Positions 12,901 to 27,900 of a stretch of DNA of 64,000 nucleotides are shown one piece after another (position 1 is the stretch's first letter; each line of letters starts with the position of its first letter). The notes under the pieces are model-generated. The model was not told the DNA's origin and did no database searches. It was given only the letters and a program-made list of their open reading frames with translations. Source of the DNA: Epiperipatus broadwayi. Lineage: Eukaryota; Onychophora; Udeonychophora; Euonychophora; Peripatidae. The stretch lies in assembly GCA_028023455.1 (NCBI GenBank), contig JAQFVV010006238.1, forward strand, positions 3,480,572-3,544,571, written 5' to 3'. The translations under genes and the position numbers were made by a program.

Positions 12901-15900
12901 TATACTTTAATTGATACTTGGGATATATTGACTAACTAAAGTTTAGATCAAAACTAACAATAATTTATATACAGAATATTTATGCTAACGTTGAAAAATC
13001 TATAACGATAAAATTTGACTTCTATTTAGATAATGAATTATTTACATCAATTACAATTAATTGTTAAATGCCTTTAGAAGTATTCAAATTTTATTTAAAC
13101 TATTCAAATCCATTCAATTGCTAGAAATAGCACAAAGTTAGTATATATAACCTGTTTCAAATGGTATTATCCTTTTCTCTTATTCAGGTATTGCTAGCCT
13201 GGCCAGTGGCAATGTTAGCCTAAGAAACAAATCTCAGACCATCAGATTCATGAGGACTGAATTTAAGGTGACTTGCTAACCAACTAGGGCAAAAAAATAA
13301 AAAAATTCAAATATCATCATTTTCTAAGAAAACAATTAATATTTTTGAGTGATGCCTGGATTTATACATATCTGGAAATAATAATTGATTCAAAATTATT
13401 GTAAATATTATACATAATTTATTCTTTAGTTCTTGATTGAAGATGACTGACAAATAAACAGTCGAAACATGCCAAAATAATGTGATATAAACAAAATAAA
13501 AAAAAGATGGTGGCTTCCATTTTAGGATCACATATATAGTGAAACATCAATCTATGGTTCTGCATATTTCATGCTTTACTTTGAGGTGGAACTAGGACTA
13601 TAATATTAAATCTATTTTTTAAACATACATATGAAAAGGAGCCTGCTGAAATCAACATGTATTATGTAGCAACATAGCTTAGCTATTCACTACAAAAATT
13701 TTTAAGCGCTAATATATTTGGATCACAAGTTATAGCTTGAACTGGCTCAATGTGTTTTGTACCTTAACCCATACTGAATAAATAACATGTGAACATTAAA
13801 TTTTGTTTTAAATTGTATACAACTGCTTCTGAAACATTTGAAATGATTTAAACTATGTATGGCAATGAAGTAGTTTGCAAGATTTGGCAGGGGGAGCAAT
13901 GAAGGTAATCTACAATGATATAAAACATACTGTCACACTTCCTGTCATAATTCATAATCCAGATATATATTTTGCCATGAATAGCTTAATTATATCATTA
14001 TGTAACACATTCATTGGTTCAGAGATGGAACTGCAGGCAGCTTGGAGAGAGATCCGGTCACTTTTTCAGTGGGATACTTTGTACACGCAATAACCGTGAT
14101 AATAAAATAATACATATACTTTTGAAAATAATAGGTATGTAATATTTTGAATTATATTAGAGTTGTCTTTCAAGCTAACAGCTAAGATGTACTTTACATG
14201 TATTTAAACATCAAATAATAATCATAAAATTGTCTTATCTATAATTTTGTTTCCCAGTAATAACAATTGCCAATATTCATTGTCTTTGCTCCCCAAACAC
14301 TTAAAAAATAATGGATAAAAGTTTCATTGCAATATGCAACTTTCTGTAAGAAAGTACTGATGAAAAATTATTTGTATTCTATCTATCTATAAAATTATCT
14401 ATCAAAAAAACAACAATAACAACAAAACAAATAAAAACAAAAGGAGAATGAACATCAAAAACAGATAGATGAATAAGTTTCTCATAAGTATGACTTATCT
14501 AACCTTAATAAATTCTTCCTTATATGGATTAACATAATCCGGTTCTTTTTCGATCAAATCTAATTCTTGCGCTGTCTATTAAAAAAAAACAAAAAACAAA
14601 CACCTTTCATTAATTTGGGATGTATGCTTAACATTGTATTATGCATGAACATTTGCATAATTAATTTGGCTTTTTGGTTGAGATATACATACATAATCAA
14701 AATAGTAATTCAATTTATTAATATTTCAACATTAAAGAAAACTACTTAAAGACATATATTAGGTATTATATAAGTAATAATAATAATAATAAATGCCACT
14801 TGAAAATAAATATGGCCATTACTTAAAAAAAAAAAGGGGTGGGTGGGATTATTTTAGAAATAAGTTTTGCAATGACTATGCAAACCAAACTATGAACCAC
14901 AAATACATCTACGTATAAAACATGAAGATCCATTTTTCCGTTTACTTGATATTTTACAATGTTGTCTTTTTGTCTCCTCAGTAGAAAATGTTCTAAAATA
15001 TTTCAGTACCATGTCTAATTATCGCTCTCCAATGTATTCTATTCCACCATATCTTCCCAATGGAAACAACTAACATTGCACTTCTTTAGGATGTCTATGA
15101 GATAATTGTTACGATGTAAATATCTTTTACAAAATCTATGCTCAAGTACATCATAAAACATCCTTTTAGAAAGACTTCCATTACTCATTGACTTTACATG
15201 TTCAATCCAACAAAGTTGCGATTTTGCAATAATGGACTTAATGATTTCACATCCAGAAACTGAAGAACATAATAACTCATTTTATGATCGCACAATTGTA
15301 TTTTTAAAATTTTACTGAGCATCCTAAATGTAACTTTTCTAATGCCTTTATATTGTGCCAAGAGTGTGTCTAAATTTTATATTCATCCAATAAATTCGAT
15401 AAAATAGTAGATTAATATATAGCTAGCTTACATGCAAGTTATTTCCTTATGATGAAATACTTTCTTTTAACCTGTTAAAAGCCGCAGCAGCATGTTAGAG
15501 TCTTTGTAGGATCCAACATTTAAGTCCACCATTCTATTTATAAAACTACCAAGATATTTAAACTGATTTACATCCTCAAGTTGATAACCATCCAAGCTGA
15601 AAGTCACTGAGGATTTTTCTTCCATCACTGGCTGATAATTGAGTTTTTTCTATATTAATTAATACAGTGAGATCTTTACAAATTGCACTCAATACATTAA
15701 GAACATTCTGTAAATGGTTTTTTGAACTGGCAAAAAGAGCACAATTATTAGCATACTTTAATCCAGAATCCAAGAAGAAGTACTTATTTTTGTTGTTAAT
15801 TGATTCTACCATCAAACCTGTATCCTATAATGATCCCTGTATTTATAATTAATTAATCCATTAATGAAAGTATTTAAGTTGGAAAAGAATGTATCAATAT

Positions 15901-18900
15901 TATTAAAAGGTTTATTATAAAAATTTGGAAGTCTAGATAATACTGTTAGGTGCAAAATTTCATATTTATATTTACTAATAAGAAATACACTTTTGTTTCT
16001 TGTATATCATCATCATCATCAACCATTATCAATCCACTGCCAGAATGAAGGTCCCTCCAAGTTCAATCCATCTTCTCCGATCTTTAGCTTCTCTTGTCCA
16101 CATCACCCCTGCACACTTTCTTATTTCATCCATCCATCGCACATGTGATCTTTTTTTGGGTATTTTACAATTTCTTGGAATTCAGTTTAAGATTTCAATT
16201 GTCCATCTATCATCTCTTCTAGCAATATGTACAGCCCAACTCCACTTCAGACTTTTAATTTTTTCAATGAGGCCAATAACACCTATTTGTTCTTACCCAT
16301 ATATTGCGTTTTCGATCTCTTCTTGTTACTCCCAACATGCATCTCTCCATACTTCTTTGAGTGGTCTGAAGTCTCTGTATTGCTCTTCTATTAAGTGTTC
16401 AAGTCTCAGACCCATAAGTAAGAACTGGTAAAACAAATTTATTAAAAACCTTCCTTTTCAAACACATAGGCATATTTCCTTTTAGTATCAAGTTATTTCT
16501 ACCAAAAGCACTCCAACCAAGTTTAATTCTATGAATAATTTCATTCATTATGCTTCCAAGTATACTGACCATAGTATCTGTATTTCATATCACAAATGCA
16601 GTAGCTAGAGTATCCGACTTGAGATCGGGAAGTCTCAGAATTGATTCTGGCGCTCACAAGTCTTATGAATTCCCGAGCAATAAAACCTTATGCTTTTTTT
16701 TTTTTTATATATTCTAATACAGATAATACAAGAGTATTAAATAAGTGTGTCTTTATACTGATATACCTTAAAGTAAATACCATTGCAACAAACAATTCTA
16801 TTACCCCATTAGCTTTGTAGATATTACAATTTTAAAAAAAATTTTTTAAAAAAAAAAAAACCCCCCCCCCCCCCCGCCTCTTCTTTCTTACGTCATAGTA
16901 GGTGGGGGAAAAAAAAAAAAAAATACTCCACATTTTTATAATATAAAAATATAAAAAAAAAAAAAAAACTTTAAAAAATTTAAAAATTCAAAAAACCCCC
17001 CCTCTCAAACCCAAATACGCGTATGACCAAAAAAAAATAAAAACACCCCATAAAAAAATATCTCACAAAAAAAAATACCACCAAGCATTAATAGCAAAAA
17101 ACTAAAATTAAATTTATTAAAATTAGGTCATCTGACTTGATTTTTTATCAATATTATCTACATATGTTGTAAAACAACCACTTTGATTGTACCCCAGATT
17201 ACAATAATCTGCCAATCAAAAAATAAAAAATCGCTAAAATTTTGAACTTTTATTATAATAGTACATTTATTTGTTTATATATATTATTCTTTTACTACCA
17301 TTTAGAAAAAAACAACAACATCTATATAGGTTTGAAGTTGTATATGATCTTTACAATAAATAATAGTTTTGAAAATTAATGGTAATAACAATAATTTCAT
17401 TACTAAAAAGATCCACCACAATCCAATATTTCTAATGATCATTATCTGGACAAAATTGTATGTATTGTTTTCATTTCAGCAATAGAAAAATTCAGTGCTC
17501 ATATAAATATAAGCATGTTTCATATTTTAAAGAATATATATATATATAATTATTAATAAAATATATTTTCGCAGTTTACAAAATTTACATCAATATATAC
17601 AAAGTATAGATAGTAAAAATATTTTAAATTTTCAGCATTATCTTAGATGCACACATATTTTAAGTGTGTACCTGCATAACACACACACAACACAGCATGA
17701 AATACATATATTGGAGATCATTTATCTTTTTTATGTGTGTGATGATGTGCATCAGTTGTATGAGATAGAGTGAATAGCTGAAGGGAGCTCGAAAACCTGT
17801 GTTCAAATCCCATATATTACATAATAAACTCCAAGTATATAAATTATACAATTTATTCAAACCACTTCAAACACTTTTTAGCAAAACTCTTTATTTGTAC
17901 ATATACATACCCCTACGTTTCGACTGACTTGCAGTCTTCTTCAGAGCAAGGTCAGTCGAAATGTAGGTATATGTATATGTACAAATAAAGAATTTTGCTA
18001 AAAAGTGTTTGAAGCAGTTTGGATAAATTGTATTTATAGGATATTATGGCAAAAATAAAGAAAAGTGTGATTTTGGTAATATATATAAATTATACTTGAA
18101 TTAAAATATTACATGCATACATTGTACATTAGATTTTTTTTAAAAATTACTATATATACTAGATTAAATTGTTTGTTAATACAATATTCATAATTTAAGG
18201 TATAATTTTTAGCCGCAGGAATGAGCTAAATTTTTCCCCTTAAAAAGCCAATTTAATTTCTTGCTTTTTATACAATCTTCTTGCTTTACAATGAATTTTG
18301 GGGAACCAATTATCCTTGCTAAATGGGATAAAGTAGTATTAAAATCTTCCATATATCTAATACTTTATCATTTATAAATATTCATAATAAATACACCACA
18401 TTCTTCTTTTTATGTTATCTGATAAACTTTTTACTATTTCTGCATTTTAATATTTTTGCTTAAATCTAATTAGATATCTTCAGAAATAACTATGATCTAA
18501 ATAATTACGCCATTGTAAAAATGCCAAAATTCTAGATTTGCTATCTGTACAATGGTTTAATATAATAAATTGTTTTTGTTAAGCATTAGTGGTCGAGTGG
18601 TCAGCACAGCTGCCTTACAAGCAGTTGTCCCGGGGGTTCGCTTCCAGGCCAATGCTTTGACACATGAAAAAAAAAATTGTTTTGCTCTTCACCAATAAAA
18701 ATTGTAATTATACATATGCGATTTTTTCGCATGTGTTAGTAAAGCTGTAATTATACTATAATGTTTAATATGTAACGTATAGTTATTTCTGAAAATGGAC
18801 CAACTAGATCTGGCCACATATCAAAATATAATATTAAAAAGTTTTAATACAACAAAATTAACATTTATATAATCCCAAATACAACCCAATGTATTGCATT

Positions 18901-21900
18901 AACTTAACACTTGCACAAAAAATTCATTTTGCTTTTAAAAGTAAATACCACCTACCAAATGAATAAGTTTCTGGGTTGTTGCGTCTAAAAAATTTGATTC
19001 GTTGGCCAAAGTGATGCACCAATTAATTAAAAGCTGTCCTTCTTTATTACTCTGGTGGATTCTGTGTGTGATCTCAGGCAGATGTAGTAAGATATCTCCA
19101 AAAAATGCTATATTTTCTAAGACATTTGCGAGAACTGCAATTTATATATAAAAAAAATTATGAATTAATTCAAAAATAAAATGTCGTTATAACAGCTGGA
19201 GGAAGATCAATAAAAAAACTAAGCAACATGTAAAAATTTACTGATTAAAATTTTTCTAACTTCTATAAAAGTAAATTAAAGTCATGATTATTTCACATAT
19301 TCCACGGCAATCACTTATGTTAGTTACTCCAATGTTATCCAAGGTAAAAACAATTTCCAGTTTTATTTCTAATCTCAAATCTTGAACAAATATTATAAAT
19401 GTGAGATTGTTTTTCCTAAAAAAATATATATATATATAGTCTTAAAGAATAGTTTTTTTTTTACGTTGAATAGCATTTAATTACGTTTAAGGGTTACCCT
19501 GAAAGATAATTCTGAGATTTATTCTGATAATGACATTAATTATTATATTTAATCTTACATTTACGATATTTAACAAGAGGTATGAAGTTGAAAATGAGAC
19601 CAGAATTTGGCTCTGCCTTGCACGAAGTGTGCTTACTAGTTTGAGAAGAGTATTAATTGCGATCATATGTTTACAGATTCATATTGTAAAATAAATAATT
19701 CACAAAACCTTTATTAATATAAGAAGCTATGATTATCAGAATTTGATTTGATAGTTGTTTAACTCTCCAGAACAGTTGATGAAGCCATGTTCTATCCGAA
19801 ACAAATTTATGTAATGTGAAAAATCAGTGTTTTTGTTTTTTTTTAACATTAAATAGTGTTTATCCATGTTTAAAATATGCAGTGCAAAGAGCTGTAACAT
19901 TGACAATTACATATATATATATATATAGTAAAGATACATAAAACAAGGGGTATGGTGGGGAGATGGGAAATATATCATTGTACCCATAAAATAAATACAG
20001 TGAATAAGAGCAGAGAAACACCACTGGAATAACAATATAAATAATTATAATAATAGTAAGCTATACTAATAGCGAGTTCCCTCACTGACAATAAATATTA
20101 ATGACCAAGTCATCTTTTGTGAACAAAACTCTCCATAATGCCACTCAATGCGTCAGAGTATCCCATGATTACACTGGCTTGCACTGAGTGGCGCTACTGT
20201 ATGAAGAGTTTTGCCTCTGTGATAAAGTTTGTGTAAGCATAAAGAATGGTGATCATGTGATGTTTGATGGTCATCCCTTGTGACTGGATTTAAAAGAGAT
20301 CCAATAGACAATGACAAACTTAAGACAAGATATACAACAATCTCTTGATGAACATCCTCAAATGCTAAAGCATCTACCATAAAAAAATAATACTGGGATA
20401 TTGATACATGCTGATCATCATCAATGCTCACGGCCACCTGGTACTTTAAACATAAGGTGACTTACTTTTGTGCCATCCAGAGAAATATCTGGATATCAAA
20501 AACCAAACATATATCCCTACATCTATATAAACTGTTACTGCTCATGATTATCTTGGGATACAAGAACCACAGGAACTGGGATTGTAAACATAAGAAAATA
20601 TAAATGTATACTATAAATCTATTTTAATATTAAATAACTATTATTTTATTTCAATGCTGATTCAAAAGCTCCTATAATTTTCCCTTTTATATTTGATTCT
20701 CATTCATTATTTATTTCTTCTATATTTTACTAAAATTTGCATTCAATAATAATGATGTTCACCATCTCCCCATAGTAACCCTCTGCCCATATTGTTACAA
20801 ATGGTATCCCATGTTGGATGGTATTCGTAATTGTAAGTAAAATAAGATGTAATGGCAGGAAGATGGGAAATACATTATCATCTCTATAGAATATATAAAA
20901 TGAATACAATGAATAAGAGCAGAGAAATAGCACTGGAGTAACAATATAGGTGATTATAATAATAATAAATTACACTAATAACAAGCTACCTCACCAGCAA
21001 TAAATATTAATAATCAACTCATCTTATAACTTTATCTTTCTTATTACATTGCCAAATCCACATATTTGAATATGATCTATGTTCTTTATTACTTTTTACA
21101 AAGCTTTTTTGCAACCCACTATTCAGTTTCGATTGTCCCAGCAATCTTGTTCAGAATGATAACGCAATACAAATACATAAATACAAATATACATGAACAT
21201 ATAATTTTACATTTTTATATATACATTTGTATTTATGTATTTGTTATAGTTCTGAAGAAGATTGCTGGAGCAATCGAAACTGTCACTAGTGGGTTGTAAA
21301 AAAGCATTGTAAAAAGTAATAAAAAAACATAGATGATATTAATTAAGTCATCCCTAGTGGCTGGATTTAAAAGATATTCAATAGACAATGATAAGCTTAG
21401 GGCAAGCTATAAAACAATCACTGGATGCATTTACTTAAACATTAAAATATCTATCCCGAAAATAATGCTAGGATGCTAATATATGCTGATCATCATCAAT
21501 GCTCATGGCCATCTGGTGCTTTAAGCATACTGGTCATCAATAAAATATTGTTATAAAGTTAGTGGACTTTAAAGGTGATCTTTACCTTTGCATTATCCAG
21601 AGAAATATCTGAATGTCCAAACATAAACATGTATCCCTATATCTATATGAACTGTTATTACTCGTGACTAGTTTGGGATTCAAAGACCCTAGGGACTGTG
21701 ATTGTAAACAAGAGAAAATACAAAACATATATTTTAAATTTATATTGATATTATAACTATTATTTTATTTCAGTGCTGACTGTAAGCTTTTTCTATTTCT
21801 TCTATATTTTATTTATATTTGCATTCAATAGGAATGATGGTTTGCTATTTCTCCATATTAGCTCTACATTTATACTCTTACAATATATTAAAAGCAGATA

Positions 21901-24900
21901 AAACCTAATACCTACCTTACTTGAGTGTAGTGAAAATTACACTACAGAAATATTATTCTTGGATAATCTCTAGTTTAATGAATGACTAATACAAAATATT
22001 AATATACTTCCATTATGTAGTTGGTGTCAGAGTTGTGAGGGCAACAAGTCTGACACTTATTAATTAAACTGTAGTAATTTGCTATTCATATACATTGAGA
22101 AATGATAAAGATATATGTGAGAGATGGTGCTAGGCCAACTGATGACTGCTGGTTCAGCATGAAATGAGCATCTGGGGAATCAATCTTTTTCACGTCTTTG
22201 GTTATGTTTATAATTACATTCATAAGTTGTTAAAAGTGGGTAGAAACTAGATCCTACCTTGCGTGAGAGTGGTGTAATGAAAATTACACTATAGAAATAT
22301 TGTTCATAATTGGATAGTCTCAAGTCTAATGAATGACTAATAAAAATTAATACACTTGCGTACTGTCTTGAGATAGGCTGATTTATAGAAAGATCACAAT
22401 TCTGAATATTCATACTTTAAAAAAAAATACACATGGCTTTGATACTTGGAAATTCATAAGAAGTTTGAAGATCAGAATCAACCCTGGGACAACGAATAAT
22501 GCTACCCCCTTTCTGTCATTTGAGGGGAGAATGGTTAAGACTTGCTTGCGAAATGGGCTACTGAAAGATTATTTTACCTACTGCATATAGAGAATGATCC
22601 AAAAATAAGTAGTGATGGGGAAAGGTTCCAGGCATATTGCAAAGATCGTATGTGAATCGATCAGTACTACATAAACTATACTTGACCTATCCTGTATATG
22701 TCATGTTACATCATATTAATCGATTGGATGATTGCTCGAGAGGTCCATATGAAGTTCATGCATCGAAATGGTCCGATCCAAGATCTTTAATTTCTGAATC
22801 TATCATTTACCACTACACCAAATCATGTAAAACTATGATACATTAAGGCTCTAGATATATTCTGTTTCATATTCGCGCCAAATATATTAAAAATTTGAAA
22901 ATTATTAAAAATTTTATCAACTTAACTGAAATAAAATACATTTTTCTTTTTTAAGTAAAAATTTGATTTAAAATATATCCTAATAATTAGTTTCGGCGAT
23001 GTTTTATTTTTCCACTTTATAATAATCAATAGTTATGTCAATTATTTTTCATTAGAACTATCATTCTGAAAATTATAAATGACATTCGTTTTACATTTAT
23101 CGTTGCTTGCGGTGTGCAGTCGTAATATATATATATATTCATAGACAAAGTAAAATAGAAATTCATATATAGATATTTACGTTTTACTTTTCAAATTACA
23201 TAACCAAGCAACAATCCATCGCAATGTGTAATTATTGCACTACAATACTAAAACATTAATAGTTATTATCTTGTAAAGCAATCTAACTTCTAATGGAAAC
23301 TCATTAAAGGGTAGACCAGAATAACAAACCTATGGGGAGTTGAAAAGGACGGACGAAAGCTGTATGGACGCTTGACTGATTCCGAATTCGATTAGTTTCT
23401 ATAATCTACCTATTACAGGGCAGGATTTTACAATAAGCCAATAGTTGTAATAAATATTTGGTTTCGAACTTTTAATGAACTAATTTCTACAGCTTTTAAT
23501 TATTGGTAGAATCAGATAGTATCAATTTTCTACTTAAAAAGGATTTTAAGGTTTTAAGACGCTTAAATGATGGCCATTTACTTGTTTCACATTAATATTT
23601 TTCTTATGACATGGACGCGAAGACATTTTAAAAATATTAGAAACAATATACATTAATTTAACCTAGTGAGAAAAAAATTCGTTCACTAAAATATATATAA
23701 CAAAGGATTGTGTTATAAGAATACTTTATCGTTATATTGTGCTGTACAATGTGGTCCGTTTATGGAAGTCAAAGCCAAGGGTTTCCATATTAGATTTAAT
23801 TTGTCATGATAAACTATCATTAATTAATTAATCAAGTGGTTTCATTTCATCTGGGTTTATAAGATTCATTATTACATGCCATCAAGTCAACACTGACTCC
23901 TTACAATCCTATGAATATTCTTCAAGAATTGCCTCACCAATGCTATAATTTATCCACCTATACACTAGTTATTGTTCTTTGAATTTCTATCTCTCTGATG
24001 TTTTCTGAGCATCATATTTACATAAGAAATTATAACATCTTATAATAATATCAAAATAATTTAATCAAGCATCTACCTATTCACTTTCCTTTGTTCTTCA
24101 AGAAATTCTCAAACATTTCATCAACTTCATAATTCCAAAGTAGCAAGATAAATTCCAGAAAGGTTATGAACTGAGCCTCTGACAAAATTATACATATATT
24201 TGAAAAATGTGTATTTGCTGCTAATATTGTTTTGAGGTTCATGATAAACACCAGAGTATTATATATAGAGAGAAATATGTGCTTGTATACTTCAGTCATG
24301 ACAATCATATAAAGGATAAAAGTCTGCTCAATTTTAATCCAGATTTACTTATTCGTTGCTTCTCTTTTCCACATTCACTCATAACCAACTTTCTTATTCT
24401 ATCCATGTGATCTCTAATAGTTTTTCAGGATACCATTAACCTTCCACTTATTTAAAGGTGCCACTTTAAAAATCAGGACTGATTAAAACTTTATTCTGAT
24501 CTTGTTTTTAACCATATTTTAATCATTGGGTATATTTACAAGAGAAATGGTTCTTTCCATCTTTTACATGACACATTTTGTACCATTAAGCACATCTTAA
24601 TAATCAATATTTGGGGTTTTCTTCTCTAGTCTTAATAATTTTAAAACCAACAGTAGACTTTAAAAAACTAACCATGAAAATAATTTGAAAAGTGAGTCTA
24701 TATTTTATTACTTATATGCATTGCATTCAGTAAGCAAATACACCAATTTCCAGGTTAATATATTTTCAATATAAAATATTGAAAATTAAAATGTTGGTCC
24801 ATGACTAATCTGAATGATTAATTTCTTTTTCTAATGGAGATGGTATGGCCACATTCATTTGTGAACGATTGCTAATATCCGGCAATCAATTAGCAATGAT

Positions 24901-27900
24901 AAATTCCCACCAATAGTATGCTTTTGACTGAACTTCTTAAACTGCATTTAGCCAAGAACTTAACATATAACAATGGTACTAATAAGGTAATTTTATTGCT
25001 TCTTAGTGTCAGATGGAGTTAAAAGTAGTGATGCATAGAGTTGTGAAGATTCATAGATCTCTCAATCATCATATGACCTTCTGAGCAATAAACAAGTTAA
25101 TTGTAACTGCAATAACTGTGTAGTTATTTGATATTTCAGTCCTTGAATCATCACAAAACTATTAACAATGCAATAATTTACCTCCTGCATTAAAGGAAAT
25201 AGTAATTATGTTTATAGCTATTCCTTTAATGGATATAAAACCCATTTAGACTGGCTATCAAAACATTCATGTTACATTCACCATCATTATTATCTCCCAT
25301 TTTTCAACAACTCTGGATATATTTTACTCATTGCAAAGTTCTCTTTATTTTTTTTTTTTGGTACTTACAGTTTATAACTTCTTTTCATCCACTTTACATG
25401 TGGTTTCTTTCTACATCTCTTACAATCTCTTGGGATCTTGTTTTTATTACTCATATATTAATAACTTTTGTAGCAACAACTCACTGCCATTTTACTTTTA
25501 TTTCTATCAAATGTTTGCTACTTCACTAGTGTTTCACTTTTGATCTTTCCTTGTTATTTCTAATGTATAATTATGAAAACTATGTTGGCGATCTATTTTC
25601 TCTATTTTAGTATTCTTCTAAGTGTCCAAGTCTCAGTTCAAACACTTATTAAAACCCTCTTTTTTTCATTTTGTTTACAAGCATATTTCTGGTTTTAATG
25701 GAAAATTATTTCCAGCAAAGTATTCTGTTCAAGTTATTTCAATGATTATTTTTACCTATCCACATTAATAATATGTCCAAGACATTTATAATTGTTATAT
25801 TATTATAATAAAACATACTTTTGTCATTTGATGATATAGGTGAAGAAATCAAATGGAAAATTTTCAGAAAAAGTCTGGTGGCAGTTTTGCTCACTATAAA
25901 ACAAAGTTTAATGCTAGCAAGTTATTATACTATGTATTAAGATATTGGACATATTGTTACACTTCATGTCATAACTCAGAAGATTTAGATGTCAGGCATC
26001 TTAATATTTTTCTGATAAATACCTAAACTATGTATTATATCTTACTTTGCCTTTAAATAATAGACATCTTATCTTGATTGAATTGAGTGTTCATCACCCA
26101 GGATGAATGGAAGATATGTCCAATGCCAAGAATGGGTCAATAGGAAAAATGTTCATTGAAGCCAATTGCTCTCATCATAGATAGGAATCTGTATTATAAA
26201 TAGTCAATCCATAAGATAACCAATGTCAAAGCTAAGCAGTACAAACATTGTTTATAATATGATTAAAGCAGTGAGAAAAGTTTATGTTAGAACTGGAAAC
26301 TGAGCTTAGATCAGACACAAGGCAGGCTGTCACAGTACAGCTAGAAGTGTCATCATAACTAACAAAGCAAACTGTCATGGTAGAGTAGGAAGGGATAGAT
26401 AAGCTTAGAAGGGTATTTGAAATCACTTACAGAAATAGTTACAGGTAACTAAATGCTATATGAAGTCAACAGTATCAGGCAAAGATATAACATTATATGT
26501 AGTGTAAATACACATTTATTGTAAAAAAATATTGTATTCCATAAGTTTGTGTTTATATGTATAAATCACGCAATAAACACAACACTATATAATACATATA
26601 ATGATTCAGAGATGACATTACAAATAGCTTGAAGATAGAATTAGTCACTACATTTTTATTGGCATACACTGTGTAATAGAAATTAACGTATAGAATATAT
26701 TATCCAGGAAGTAAATTTAGGACAGTAGTTGATTAAACAATGATAAAAGTTTGATAAAATAATCTTCCAGGATCTGGATTTTAATGTTACATTATTTTCT
26801 TACAATAGAAACATTTACAATTACATGGTAATTGGATTTTGCATATATATGTCTAAGTGCGCTATATTTTGCTTCATAAAATGAAATATGTTAAAGTCAC
26901 AAATTATACGCTTTTAATATCACATTAGTTCCTGTTCAAATGCATGATTTGTCTAGTCAAAATTTTAATGCTGTGAAGTTTCAAATGGGGGGCTTTGTTG
27001 CAGTTGAAAAGATAAAAAAATATACTGTTCAAATCTGGATTGTGGAAAAACTGTATGTAAAAAAAAGACAACTTATGTACTTATCAGGATCACCATTTTT
27101 AATGCACCAATCAACTGTAGAATAAAGATCTCTTCAGTAATGTAAATTTATTATTCATATCATACCTCATGTATGCCAGATAATATAATAGGTTGCTTCT
27201 AATTATATATAGGCTGCTCATAAAAGATAAAAAGCTTTGGGTATAGTTTTTTCATATCCTCCTGCCATTCTCAATGATTTAATGCTGAAATTTGGGCCAG
27301 ATACAACTTGAAATTTCAAGTTTCAATCTAGAAGACACCTTTTCTTTCAGTTTGCAGGCCCATAATCTAACTAAGATCAACTTTTGGTTTAATTAAGAAA
27401 ATGAGCTTCATTTTAATAACCAGGCAGTATTAAGAGTAAAATGATAATACTCTTTATTAGTAAACATAAGGAAGAAAGGTAAAAGTTTAAATAGCCCACT
27501 TCAAGATAAGTCTCTTCAATACCCCTCCCCCCTTCATAGAGAAAGAATTCCTCAATAGGTGATGAGGGTTTGAATATTATTTCCTTATTATTTTACCCTC
27601 CAGCTAAGAATAATTAAATATTCATTTATTGACCAAGATTTATTAATCAAATGATGATCAGTAAATTGATATTCAGCCATTTTTAGTTTATAAAATAAAA
27701 CAAGATTAGAATAATGCTCAACTTTCATATTTAGCCTGGATAATAATGCCATCTCTTCATTATTTCTGTACAAAAGGATATTAAAAAGGTTTGCTTTGCA
27801 GTAGGCTATTTAAATCCTTGCTTTTACTTTATAAAGAATGTTAATCGAGTGTAACACATTTGCTTAACTTTATAAAAAAAAAAAAGAAAACTCAGTATAA

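Larger units (their letters stand above)
19931..21890 (+). repeat. Tandem duplication of a ~0.9 kb unit
   Basis: Unit 1 (about 19931-20830) and unit 2 (about 20835-21890) share GAATAAGAGCAGAGAAA, GCTGATCATCATCAATGCTC, CCAGAGAAATATCTG and TTGCATTCAATA in the same order. Unit 2 is longer because the hairpin element 21073-21336 was inserted. Unit 1 has a different hairpin (20123-20212) in the corresponding stretch. No protein is encoded. Confidence 0.75.

Noticed and set aside
16000-16431. 143-codon open frame on the plus strand
   Set aside because: It is the antisense of an RTE LINE 3' end. The same shadow (SLIHLLRSLASL) appears opposite the RTE copy at 58853-59287.
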